A stretch of 41,458 nucleotides of DNA from Mycoplasma sp. CAG:776. GTDB taxonomy: Bacteria > Bacillota_I > Bacilli_A > RF39 > UBA660. This document shows positions 16,021-23,451 of this stretch, piece by piece (within the stretch, counting starts at the first letter, position 1; the number at the start of each line of letters is the position of its first letter). The position numbers and the translations under genes are program-made. The notes below the pieces were generated by a model that was not told the origin of the DNA, did not search any database, and saw only the letters and a program-made list of their open reading frames with translations. The stretch covers positions 1 through 41,458 of the forward strand of contig FR903065.1 in the NCBI GenBank assembly GCA_000438195.1. The letters run 5' to 3'.

Positions 16021-17172
16021 ATGGAAAATATAGTTTTTGAACAAATTAAGGAATATACTCCTTGCTATTTATTAGATGTTTATGAGCTTCATCGACGTGT
16101 GAGATGGTTAAAAGAGCGATTACCTAAAAGAGTAAAGCTATGCTTTGCTATGAAAGCAAATTCTTTTTTGATTTCTGAACTTGAAAATTTAGTTGAACGT
16201 TTTGAAGTTTGTTCTTTTGGTGAATTTCAAATTTGTAAAGGACAAAGAATCGATGCTAAAAAATTAGTAATTTCGGGAGTTAAAAAAGAAAAAGATGAAG
16301 TGCTAGCCATGATGGATTATCAAAGTGGTATTTTTACTGTTGAATCTATGTCTCAGTTTGCTTTGCTAAAAGATTGTAACCGAGAAATAAAAATATTACT
16401 TCGTCTAACAAGTGGAAATCAATTTGGAATGAAAGAAGAAGAGATAGAAGAAATTCTTTCTCATCAACATGAATATCCTTATTTGCATATTGTTGGTTTA
16501 GAATATTTTTCAGGTACGCAAAAAAGAAAGAGGCAAATTGAAAAAGAATTAGAGTATTTAGATAATTATATCAAAAAAATAAAAAAAACTTATGATATAG
16601 AACTAGAAGAATTAGAGTATGGTGGAGGATTTCCAATTTGCTATTATGAAGGGCAAGAAGATGAAGAAGAGGAATTTTTACAATGTTTTTCGGATTCTGT
16701 AGTGAAAATGGAATTTCAAGGGAATTTTATTTTGGAGTTAGGAAGAAGTATAGTAGCGAGTTGTGGTACATATATTACTCAAATAAAGGATATTAAAGAT
16801 AATCAGAATGGGAATTTTGCTATTGTTGATGGGGGAATGCATCAAATGGTTTATTATGGATCTGGCTTATCTATGAGAAAACCGATGATGGAAGTAAGGC
16901 CATATCGTGATGAAGAGAAAAAAGATTATAATGTTTGTGGTTCTTTATGTACTATTAATGATTTTTTAGTTAAACATTTAGAAGCAGATTTAAGAGTTGG
17001 AGATTATTTGCTTTTTAAAAATACTGGTGCTTATTCTTTAACAGAAGGAATATCTTTATTTTTGAGTCGAGATTTGCCTAGTATTTTCTTATATAAAGAT
17101 AATAGGGTAATAAGAATTAGGGATAAAGTGGAAACTTATGTCTTTAATACTTATAGAAAGGAGGGAGAATAA
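16021..17172 (+). CDS. Fold-III PLP decarboxylase-like enzyme (Orn/DAP/Arg decarboxylase 2 family)
   Basis: A 383-residue enzyme of the alanine-racemase-like TIM barrel plus beta-domain fold. The PLP-binding lysine is K45 in CFAMKANS. The phosphate loop is EYGGGFPI, followed by ELGRSIVASCGTY. The active-site Cys is C310 in CGSLCTINDFL, and GAYS near the C-terminus fits the family. The usual HxGSQ stretch reads YFSGTQ and the segment IVDGGMHQM is present; from memory these resemble the carrier- and exosortase-associated branch (BtrK-like) more than LysA. BtrK decarboxylates glutamate bound to an acyl carrier protein in butirosin synthesis, a close precedent for a decarboxylase beside a carrier gene. 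The substrate is unknown; a racemase role is also possible. Confidence 0.82.
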   Translation: MENIVFEQIKEYTPCYLLDVYELHRRVRWLKERLPKRVKLCFAMKANSFLISELENLVERFEVCSFGEFQICKGQRIDAKKLVISGVKKEKDEVLAMMDYQSGIFTVESMSQFALLKDCNREIKILLRLTSGNQFGMKEEEIEEILSHQHEYPYLHIVGLEYFSGTQKRKRQIEKELEYLDNYIKKIKKTYDIELEELEYGGGFPICYYEGQEDEEEEFLQCFSDSVVKMEFQGNFILELGRSIVASCGTYITQIKDIKDNQNGNFAIVDGGMHQMVYYGSGLSMRKPMMEVRPYRDEEKKDYNVCGSLCTINDFLVKHLEADLRVGDYLLFKNTGAYSLTEGISLFLSRDLPSIFLYKDNRVIRIRDKVETYVFNTYRKEGE

Positions 17173-17173
17173 A

Positions 17174-17401
17174 ATGGAAAGATTAATAGGAGTTTTAAAG
17201 GAAATTAATCCAGATGTAGACTATGAAGTTGTTACTAATTTGATTGATGGACACTATTTGGATTCTTTATCTATTTTATCTTTAGTAGCTTTATTAGAAG
17301 AAGAATATGATATTGAAATTCCAACTGTGGAAATTATTCCTTCTAATTTTAATTCAGCAGAAGCTATTTTGAGGTTAGTAGAAAGATTAGAGGAGGAGTA
17401 G
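17174..17401 (+). CDS. DltC-like aminoacyl carrier protein
   Basis: A 75-residue carrier protein. The phosphopantetheine attachment site is S31 in YLDSLSILSLVALLEEEY, matching the D-S-L signature, and the protein is acidic with four predicted helices. The start is ATG 17174, one base after the decarboxylase stop with GGAGGGAG upstream; a longer in-frame start at 17138 would overlap the previous gene and lengthen the protein beyond family size. It would carry the amino acid activated by the 14529 enzyme and hand it to the MBOAT protein. The convergent acpS at 19933-20292 could add its cofactor. Confidence 0.88.
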   Translation: MERLIGVLKEINPDVDYEVVTNLIDGHYLDSLSILSLVALLEEEYDIEIPTVEIIPSNFNSAEAILRLVERLEEE

Positions 17402-17405
17402 AATT

Positions 17406-18995
17406 ATGCAGTACAGTAGTCCGGCATATTTTCTCCTTTTTCTACCTTTTGTTTTACTTCTTTATAAAATTGTTTCTAAAAGAGTAAGGCCTAAAATATT
17501 ATTATTAGCTAGTTTTTTATTTATTTTTCTTTTAAGTAAGAGTAGAATTATCTTCTTAATTCTTTCGATTCTTAGTATTTATTTTTCCGCTTTACTTTTA
17601 AAAAGAATGAAGGAAAAAGCTATTGTTGAACTCGAAAATGTTAGTAAAGATCAAAAGAAAGTGTGGAAGAAAAAAGAAAAAAGAAAAGAAAGATTGGTAT
17701 TTATTTTGTGTCTTCTTTTTAATTTAGGCATATTAATTGTATTAAAATATTCTTTCTTTTTAGGTACAAATTTAAATCATTTATTTACGGTTCTTGATTT
17801 TCCTTTTCAGTTTTCGGTTCCTAAATTTATTTTACCTATTGGTATTTCTTTTTATACTTTGCAAGCGCTCTCTTATTTAATTGATGTTTATCGTGATACA
17901 ATCTGTGCTGATAAGAATATTTTTCGCTTTTCTTTATTTGTTAGTTTCTTTCCGATTATTATGGAAGGACCGATTTGTCGATATAGTGAAATTGCTTACC
18001 CTTTATATCAAGGGGAAGATTTAAGTTATCGCAATATTACTTTTGGAGCTCAAAGAATTCTTTATGGTTTAATGAAAAAAATGGTTATTGCAGATCGTTT
18101 AAACATTATTGTAAAAACTATATTTGATCATTATGCATCTTATGATGGAGGCATTATTTTATTAGGAGCAATCTTGTATACTATTCAGTTATATATGGAT
18201 TTTTCGGGAGTTATGGATATTGTCATTGGTAGTGGAGAAATGTTTGGAATTCGTTTGCCAGAGAATTTTAGACAGCCTTTCTTTTCGAAAAATATTTCGG
18301 AATTTTGGATGCGTTGGCATATTACTTTAGGCAAATGGTTTAAAGATTATATATTCTATCCATTGTCTTTATCTAAGGGATTAAAAAGACTCACGATGAA
18401 GCTTAGAAAAGTTTTGGGAAATCATTTTGGGCCGCTTGTTAGTGGAAGTATCGCTTTATTTTGTGTATGGTTATGTAATGGTTTGTGGCATGGAGCTGCT
18501 TGGACTTATATTTTCTTTGGAATGTATCATTTTTGTTTTATCTTGTTTGAAAATGTTACAGAACCTTTCTTCTCAAAAGTTTACCGAAAATTGCATGTTA
18601 ATAAAGAAAGTAAAATATATCTTTCTCTCGTGATTTTCAAAACTTGGATTATTATTATTATTGGAGAAATGTTTTTTAGAGCAACTAGTTTAACAGCTGG
18701 TTTTGGTATGTTAGAGAAAATATTTACAGAATTTTCTTTGGCTTCATTTAAACATGGTTTTCTTTACACTTTAGGATTAACAAAAGGAGATTTTATTATT
18801 GTATTTTTAATTTTAATTATTGTGTTTGTTATTAGTGTTCTTAAGGAAAAAAAGATTGATGTAAGAGAGAAGATTGCTAATTATCCAATTCCTTTAAGAT
18901 GGACTATTTATTATGTTTTAATTTTAATTATTATTATTTTTGGTGCTTATGGAGTAGGGTATGCCCCAGTTGATCCGCTTTATGTAAATTTTTAG
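17406..18995 (+). CDS. AlgI/DltB-type MBOAT acyltransferase
   Basis: A 529-residue polytopic membrane protein with about ten or more hydrophobic segments. MBOAT signatures are MRWHITLGKWFKDYIFYPLS (H305) and CNGLWHGAAWTYIFFG, whose H362 is the expected catalytic histidine. N-terminal YSSPAYFLLFLPFVLLLY and the large size resemble AlgI/PatA proteins more than the roughly 400-residue DltB. In D-alanylation, DltB moves the aminoacyl group from the carrier across the membrane; here it would transfer whatever the carrier holds. A Lys/Glu-rich cytoplasmic loop lies at about residues 70-100. It has a strong GAGGAGG site and follows the carrier gene after 4 bases. Confidence 0.92.
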   Translation: MQYSSPAYFLLFLPFVLLLYKIVSKRVRPKILLLASFLFIFLLSKSRIIFLILSILSIYFSALLLKRMKEKAIVELENVSKDQKKVWKKKEKRKERLVFILCLLFNLGILIVLKYSFFLGTNLNHLFTVLDFPFQFSVPKFILPIGISFYTLQALSYLIDVYRDTICADKNIFRFSLFVSFFPIIMEGPICRYSEIAYPLYQGEDLSYRNITFGAQRILYGLMKKMVIADRLNIIVKTIFDHYASYDGGIILLGAILYTIQLYMDFSGVMDIVIGSGEMFGIRLPENFRQPFFSKNISEFWMRWHITLGKWFKDYIFYPLSLSKGLKRLTMKLRKVLGNHFGPLVSGSIALFCVWLCNGLWHGAAWTYIFFGMYHFCFILFENVTEPFFSKVYRKLHVNKESKIYLSLVIFKTWIIIIIGEMFFRATSLTAGFGMLEKIFTEFSLASFKHGFLYTLGLTKGDFIIVFLILIIVFVISVLKEKKIDVREKIANYPIPLRWTIYYVLILIIIIFGAYGVGYAPVDPLYVNF

Positions 18996-19004
18996 GAGGT
19001 ATGT

Positions 19005-19985
19005 ATGAGTATTAAACAAATGATTGCAAGAATTTTTCTCTTTCACTTTATTTTACTTCTTTTATTAGTTCTTTTGTCTTTTGTGTTTATGCCTAAAAAT
19101 AATACAGAAGAGGCTGGAATGTATAATGTAAAGGCAAATGGGATCTTAGGAGCTCCGGAAAATAGTATTGATGTTTTAGTAATTGGAGATAGTGAGGCAT
19201 ATGCTAATATTTCGCCTTTGGATATTTATGATGAATATGGTATTACTATGTATATTACTGGTACACCCGCTCAATTAATTAATACTTCTTATGATTTTTT
19301 AAAAAAAGCTTTAAAAACACAGAAGCCTAAAATAGTGATTTTGGAAGCCTATAATATTTTTCGAGATGTATCCTTAGGTAGAGTTGGCAAAAACTTTGCT
19401 CAAGGTATTTTACCGATCTTTTTATATCATAATCGTTGGAAATCGTTAACTTTTAGAGATTTTAATTTTGAGGTTGATTATACTTGGACCGATGAATTAA
19501 AGGGCTATAATTTTAGTAAAAAACTAGCTCCATCTAAAAATGATGATTATATGACGAAAAATAAAAAAAATACGAAGATTTCTAGTATTAATATGTTTTA
19601 TTTAGAGAAAATAAGAAAATTATGTGAAGAAGAAAATATTTCTTTTATGCTTTTAAATACGCCTAATTATAAAGGTTGGAACTATAAACGTCATCAAGTA
19701 ATTTCAGATTATGCTTCTAAATATCAAATTGATTATTTAGACATGAATGTGATAAATGATGAAATAAAAATTGATTGGTTAACAGATACAAGAGATAAAG
19801 GAGACCATTTAAATTATAATGGGGCTTTAAAAGTAAGTAAATATTTAGGAAATTATTTGACTTCTAAAATGGAATTTCAAAATCATAAAGGTGAGACAAA
19901 ATATGCTTCTTGGGAGAAAGACTTGCAAAAATTTAAAGAAAAAGTGCAACTACGAAAGCAATTGCATAGTTATGATCATGACTAA
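19005..19985 (+). CDS. Membrane-anchored SGNH/DltD-like protein
   Basis: A 326-residue protein with one N-terminal membrane segment (about 9-30) and an extracytoplasmic SGNH-hydrolase-like domain. Block I is VLVIGDSEAYANISP with the nucleophile Ser in GDSE; block V is probably GDHLNYNGA with the His. It takes the place of DltD, or AlgX/AlgJ-type proteins, as the partner that receives the acyl group from an MBOAT. AGGAGG precedes the ATG, 9 bases after the MBOAT gene. Its last 53 bases overlap acpS tail to tail, and its terminator lies inside acpS. Confidence 0.82.
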   Translation: MSIKQMIARIFLFHFILLLLLVLLSFVFMPKNNTEEAGMYNVKANGILGAPENSIDVLVIGDSEAYANISPLDIYDEYGITMYITGTPAQLINTSYDFLKKALKTQKPKIVILEAYNIFRDVSLGRVGKNFAQGILPIFLYHNRWKSLTFRDFNFEVDYTWTDELKGYNFSKKLAPSKNDDYMTKNKKNTKISSINMFYLEKIRKLCEEENISFMLLNTPNYKGWNYKRHQVISDYASKYQIDYLDMNVINDEIKIDWLTDTRDKGDHLNYNGALKVSKYLGNYLTSKMEFQNHKGETKYASWEKDLQKFKEKVQLRKQLHSYDHD

Positions 19986-20292
19986 TGGAAAGGGAGAAAG
20001 TAATGTTTTTTACTTTCTTTTTTAATTCTTGGTGGAGGTTAAAATAGGGAGAACCATTTTTATCATGAGATATTTCAATATCAGTCATTTTACAAAAATC
20101 AATTCCTTGATTTATTGATTTTAAGAAAGCTTCTTTAGCTGCGAAAAATCCAGCAATTGTTTCTAAAGACATGTTTTTCTTTTGAAAATATTCTTGTTCA
20201 TTTAATGTAAATAACTTGTTTAGAATATGAGGTGTTAAAATTTTTTTGATATTAGGAATATAAATTATATCAATCCCATTATTTAGTTGCAT
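19933..20292 (-). CDS. acpS: Holo-[acyl-carrier-protein] synthase
   Basis: Transfers 4'-phosphopantetheine from CoA to a serine of carrier proteins. The 119-residue length is standard. Metal and CoA motifs are GIDIIYI (D8) and FAAKEAFLKS (E54), with SLSISHDHNYAIAFV near the C-terminus. It lies convergent to, and overlaps by 53 bases, the SGNH gene of the carrier-protein operon, so it could activate both that carrier and the fatty-acid ACP. An extended -10 (TGTTAAAAT on the minus strand) lies about 30 bases upstream and AGAAGGCG is the ribosome site. Confidence 0.93.
   Translation of the reverse strand: MQLNNGIDIIYIPNIKKILTPHILNKLFTLNEQEYFQKKNMSLETIAGFFAAKEAFLKSINQGIDFCKMTDIEISHDKNGSPYFNLHQELKKKVKNITFSLSISHDHNYAIAFVVALFL
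19995..20024 (+). terminator. Terminator of the envelope operon, inside acpS
   Basis: AGAAAGTAA (19995-20003) pairs perfectly with TTACTTTCT (20010-20018), followed by T. It lies on the plus strand within the coding region of the opposing acpS. Confidence 0.7.
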
Positions 20293-20413
20293 TTTATTCG
20301 CCTTCTTTTAATTATTATTTTAACATGTTTTTATTTACTATAAAAGAAAATATTTTAGAAAGATATTTTAATTTCTCTATGTTGAATTAATACTATACTT
20401 TTAAACAAATGTA

Positions 20414-20422
20414 TGCTATGAT
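20414..20422 (+). promoter_or_regulatory. Extended -10 promoter of ruvA
   Basis: TGC plus TATGAT (20417-20422), 18 bases before the ruvA ATG, giving a leader of about 11 nt. The 148-base gap to acpS holds little else. Confidence 0.5.
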
Positions 20423-20440
20423 ATTTGTTAGGGTGATAGG

Positions 20441-20995
20441 ATGTATAACTATATTATTGGTAAGATTACTTTTCAAGAGAGTAATTATATTGTGATTGAA
20501 AATCAAGGAATTGGATATACTGTATACGTTGCAAATCCTTTTAGTTTTGAGTTAAATAGTGAAGTAAAAGTTTTTTTGTATAATCAAATCCGAGAAGATG
20601 AGTATTCCTTATATGGTTTTAAAAGCGAAGATGAAAGAAATTTATTTCTAAAATTGATTAATGTAAAAGGTTTAGGACCTAAAATGGCGATGCCTATGCT
20701 TGCTACTGGTAGTATTGCTGGAATTATTGATGCAATTGACCGAGAAAATATTTTGTATTTGAAAAAATTTCCGAAGATTGGTGAAAAGTTAGCTAGACAA
20801 ATTATTTTAGATTTAAAAGGGAAACTTGCTAGTAAATCAGATATGAATTTAAGTGGAGATTTTGATGAACTTGTTAGTGTTCTTGAAAGTTTAGGATATA
20901 AAAACGCAGAAATTAAGAAAGTACTTCCAAAAGTTAATGCTTCTTTAGAAATAGAATCTCAAATAAAGGAAGCACTGAAGTTGATGTTAAAATGA
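20441..20995 (+). CDS. ruvA: Holliday junction branch migration protein RuvA
   Basis: RuvA tetramers bind four-way junctions and load RuvB. The 184-residue protein has an N-terminal OB fold (MYNYIIGKITFQESNYIVIE), helix-hairpin-helix repeats (VKGLGPKMAMPML and FPKIGEKLARQIILDLKGK) and the C-terminal RuvB-binding three-helix domain (about 135-184). The ribosome site GGGTGATAGG precedes the ATG. It overlaps the next gene by 4 bases, so the two are translationally coupled. Confidence 0.95.
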   Translation: MYNYIIGKITFQESNYIVIENQGIGYTVYVANPFSFELNSEVKVFLYNQIREDEYSLYGFKSEDERNLFLKLINVKGLGPKMAMPMLATGSIAGIIDAIDRENILYLKKFPKIGEKLARQIILDLKGKLASKSDMNLSGDFDELVSVLESLGYKNAEIKKVLPKVNASLEIESQIKEALKLMLK

Positions 20996-21513
20996 TTTTA
21001 GGAATTGATATCGATGATACTATTACAAATACTAGTAAAACAGTTCGTGAGTATTTAAAAGCTGAATATCCAGATTATGATGAATATAAAAAGCTTCCTC
21101 GAAAAGAATATAGGAAATTTTTAAAAAAGAATCTTGATAAAATGAGAAATGAATATACTCTTAAAGAAGGTGTAAAAGAAGCTTGGGAATATTTTAAAGA
21201 AAATAATTTCGATATTATAATTATTACAGCGCGAAGTAATAAATTTAGTAGAAATAATATTAAAAATACTATTAAATTTTTAGAACGTCATAATATTTGG
21301 TATGATAAAATATATTTTAAGCAAGTAAAAAAAGGGAAGAAAGCTTTTAAAAATCATGTGGATTTGTTTATTGATGATAAAGAGCAAGTGCTTGATGGAG
21401 TGTATTCATATGGTATTACTTGCTTGTGTATGGGACATAGTGAAAAATATTTAAGTTTTGACAATTGGTATCAAATATTAGATTATATAAAGGAGGAATA
21501 TCATGGGAGATAA
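20992..21513 (+). CDS. HAD-superfamily 5'(3')-nucleotidase-like protein
   Basis: A 173-residue HAD phosphatase resembling the 5'(3')-deoxyribonucleotidase (NT5C) family. Motif I is GIDIDDTITNT with the two catalytic Asp, motif II is IIITARS, and motif IV is DLFIDDKEQV. A helical cap fills about residues 20-75. It is sandwiched between ruvA (4-base overlap) and ruvB (11-base overlap), an unusual insertion into that operon. The substrate is likely a nucleotide, but this is known only by family resemblance. Confidence 0.8.
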   Translation: MILGIDIDDTITNTSKTVREYLKAEYPDYDEYKKLPRKEYRKFLKKNLDKMRNEYTLKEGVKEAWEYFKENNFDIIIITARSNKFSRNNIKNTIKFLERHNIWYDKIYFKQVKKGKKAFKNHVDLFIDDKEQVLDGVYSYGITCLCMGHSEKYLSFDNWYQILDYIKEEYHGR

Positions 21514-22507
21514 CATTTTAGATGTAAAGGAGCAGGAAAGTGATTCTTTTGAGGCTACTATAAGACCACAGAGTTTAAATGAATATATTGGCCAAGATGA
21601 TATTAAAGCGAATTTAAAAGTATTTATTGAAGCTGCTAAAATGCGAGAAGAAGCATTAGATCATGTTTTACTATATGGTCCTCCTGGACTTGGTAAGACA
21701 ACACTTGCGCATATTATTGCAAATGAACTAGGAAGTAATATTAAAACAGCTAGTGGTCCTTCTTTAGAGAAGAGTGGCGATTTAGCTGCTGTTTTATCAA
21801 CGATTGAACCTGGTGATGTTTTATTTATTGATGAGATTCATAGAATGCCTAAATTTGTAGAGGAAATTCTTTATCCGGCAATGGAAGACTTTGAACTTGA
21901 TATTATTATTGGTGCCGATGGAAAGAGTAGAAGTATAAAAATTGATCTGCCTCCGTTTACTTTGGTTGGGGCAACTACTAGAGCTGGTGATTTATCTAGT
22001 CCTCTTCGTGATCGTTTTGGAATTGTCTCAAAATTGAATTATTATAAAGATGAAGAATTGCAGCAAATCGTTAAAAGAACAGGTAGAGTTTTAGACATGG
22101 AGATTGAAGATGATGCAGCTTTAGAAATTGCTAAAAGATGTAGAAAAACGCCAAGAGTAGCAAATCGTTTATTTAAGAGAGTAAGAGATTTCGCTTTAGT
22201 TCAAGGTGATGGTGTTATTACTTATGATATTACAATAGATAGTCTAAAAAGATTACAGGTAGATGAGTATGGATTGGATCAAATTGATATTGAGTATTTA
22301 AATGCTTTGATTCATAAATTTAATGGAGGACCTGTTGGAGTTGAGACAATTGCAACAGCTATTGGTGAAGAAGTTACAACCATTGAAGATGTTGTAGAAC
22401 CATTTTTATTACAAGAAGGATTTATCAAAAGAACACAAAGAGGCAGAGTCGCTACAGATAAAGCCTATGAACATTTAAAGATTGTTAGACAGGGTACACT
22501 TTTCTAG
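21503..22507 (+). CDS. ruvB: Holliday junction branch migration ATPase RuvB
   Basis: An AAA+ hexameric motor that moves Holliday junctions with RuvA. It opens with the RuvB-typical RPQSLNEYIGQDDIKANL. Walker A is YGPPGLGKTTLAH, Walker B is VLFIDEIHRM, and sensor I is LVGATTRAG. The C-terminal winged helix ends QRGRVATDKAYEHL. The 334-residue length is normal. The ATG overlaps the nucleotidase by 11 bases and has an AAAGGAGG site. Confidence 0.97.
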   Translation: MGDNILDVKEQESDSFEATIRPQSLNEYIGQDDIKANLKVFIEAAKMREEALDHVLLYGPPGLGKTTLAHIIANELGSNIKTASGPSLEKSGDLAAVLSTIEPGDVLFIDEIHRMPKFVEEILYPAMEDFELDIIIGADGKSRSIKIDLPPFTLVGATTRAGDLSSPLRDRFGIVSKLNYYKDEELQQIVKRTGRVLDMEIEDDAALEIAKRCRKTPRVANRLFKRVRDFALVQGDGVITYDITIDSLKRLQVDEYGLDQIDIEYLNALIHKFNGGPVGVETIATAIGEEVTTIEDVVEPFLLQEGFIKRTQRGRVATDKAYEHLKIVRQGTLF

Positions 22508-22518
22508 GGGTGAAGATT

Positions 22519-22593
22519 ATGATTTTATATATAGTAGAAATTCAAGTGTTTCGTTTTTAAAAATTTAAACTAAAAAAACGAAAGGAGATTATA
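22519..22593 (+). promoter_or_regulatory. Candidate folD leader: 13-codon ORF plus stem-loop next to the ribosome site
   Basis: A GGGGTGAAG site precedes a 13-codon ORF (22519-22560). Its end overlaps the left arm of a stem, TTTCGTTTTT (22549-22558) with AAAAACGAAA (22574-22583), whose right arm abuts the GGAG of folD. Ribosomes on the small ORF would disturb the stem. Whether this controls folD is speculation; the stem is nearly all A-T. Confidence 0.3.
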
Positions 22594-23451
22594 ATGAATT
22601 TAATAGATGGAAAATTAATAGCAAAAGAAATAAAAGAAAAATTAAAAGAGGAGATTTTTGAATTAAAGAAGAAAAATATTGTTCCAGGGTTAGCCATTAT
22701 TTTAGTTGGAAATGATCCGGCTAGTGAAATTTATGTAAGAAATAAAATTAAGACATGTGAAGAACTCAGTATTTTAGTAGAATTATATCGTTTTGATGAA
22801 AATAATGAAGAGGAGGAAATAATTTTAAAAATTAAGGAATTGAATAATGATCCGAGATTTGATGGAATATTAGTTCAAAGTCCACTTCCTAAAAAATTTC
22901 ATGAAGATAAAATTGTTTCTTATGTTACGCTAGAAAAAGATGTAGATGGTTTTGGAATATATAATTTGGGTTCATTACTTAGTAGTGAAGAATATATATT
23001 AGCGGCAACACCACTTGGGATATTAAAAATGTTAGAACATGAACATGTTTCTGTATTGGGTAAACATGTAGTTATGGTAGGAAGTAGTAAAATTGTTGGT
23101 AGACCAATGGCTATTGCTTTATTAAATAGAGGTGCGACTGTTACTATTGCTAATTCAAAAACACAGCATTTAAAAGAAATAACGAAACAAGCAGATATTT
23201 TAATTGTAGCCATAGGACATGCAAATTATATTACAGAAGAATATGTTAAAGATGGTGTAGTTGTTATTGATGTAGGAATTAATAGAATTGATGGAAAAGT
23301 TGTAGGAGATGTTGACTGGGAAAGTGTTTCTAAAAAAGCTAGTTATATTACACCAGTTCCGGGAGGAGTTGGACCTATGACAATTGCAATGCTTTTAAAT
23401 AATATTGTAGTTCAAGCGAAAAGGAGAGATTTAAATGGATTTAAAAATTAA
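22594..23451 (+). CDS. folD: Bifunctional methylenetetrahydrofolate dehydrogenase/cyclohydrolase
   Basis: FolD interconverts 5,10-methylene-, methenyl- and 10-formyl-tetrahydrofolate with NADP. The 285-residue protein shows NDPASEIYVRNKIKTCEE (with the catalytic Lys), DGILVQSPLPKK, the Rossmann segment VVMVGSSKIVGRPMA and ITPVPGGVGPMT. The ribosome site is AAAGGAG. It overlaps glyA by 17 bases, so one-carbon unit formation and interconversion are encoded together. Confidence 0.96.
   Translation: MNLIDGKLIAKEIKEKLKEEIFELKKKNIVPGLAIILVGNDPASEIYVRNKIKTCEELSILVELYRFDENNEEEEIILKIKELNNDPRFDGILVQSPLPKKFHEDKIVSYVTLEKDVDGFGIYNLGSLLSSEEYILAATPLGILKMLEHEHVSVLGKHVVMVGSSKIVGRPMAIALLNRGATVTIANSKTQHLKEITKQADILIVAIGHANYITEEYVKDGVVVIDVGINRIDGKVVGDVDWESVSKKASYITPVPGGVGPMTIAMLLNNIVVQAKRRDLNGFKN

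Noticed and set aside
16021..17172. Calling this gene lysA (diaminopimelate decarboxylase).
   Set aside because: The fold and several motifs match, but the HxGSQ and C-E-S-x-D stretches are altered (YFSGTQ, CTIND) and the context is a carrier-protein operon, not lysine synthesis.
17138..17173. Longer N-terminus for the carrier protein.
   Set aside because: It would overlap the upstream gene and add residues not found in carrier proteins; ATG 17174 has a good ribosome site.
14529..19985. Naming the operon dltABCD.
   Set aside because: The order is A, decarboxylase, C, B, D-like. The MBOAT is AlgI-sized and the adenylation specificity region differs, so D-alanine is not supported.
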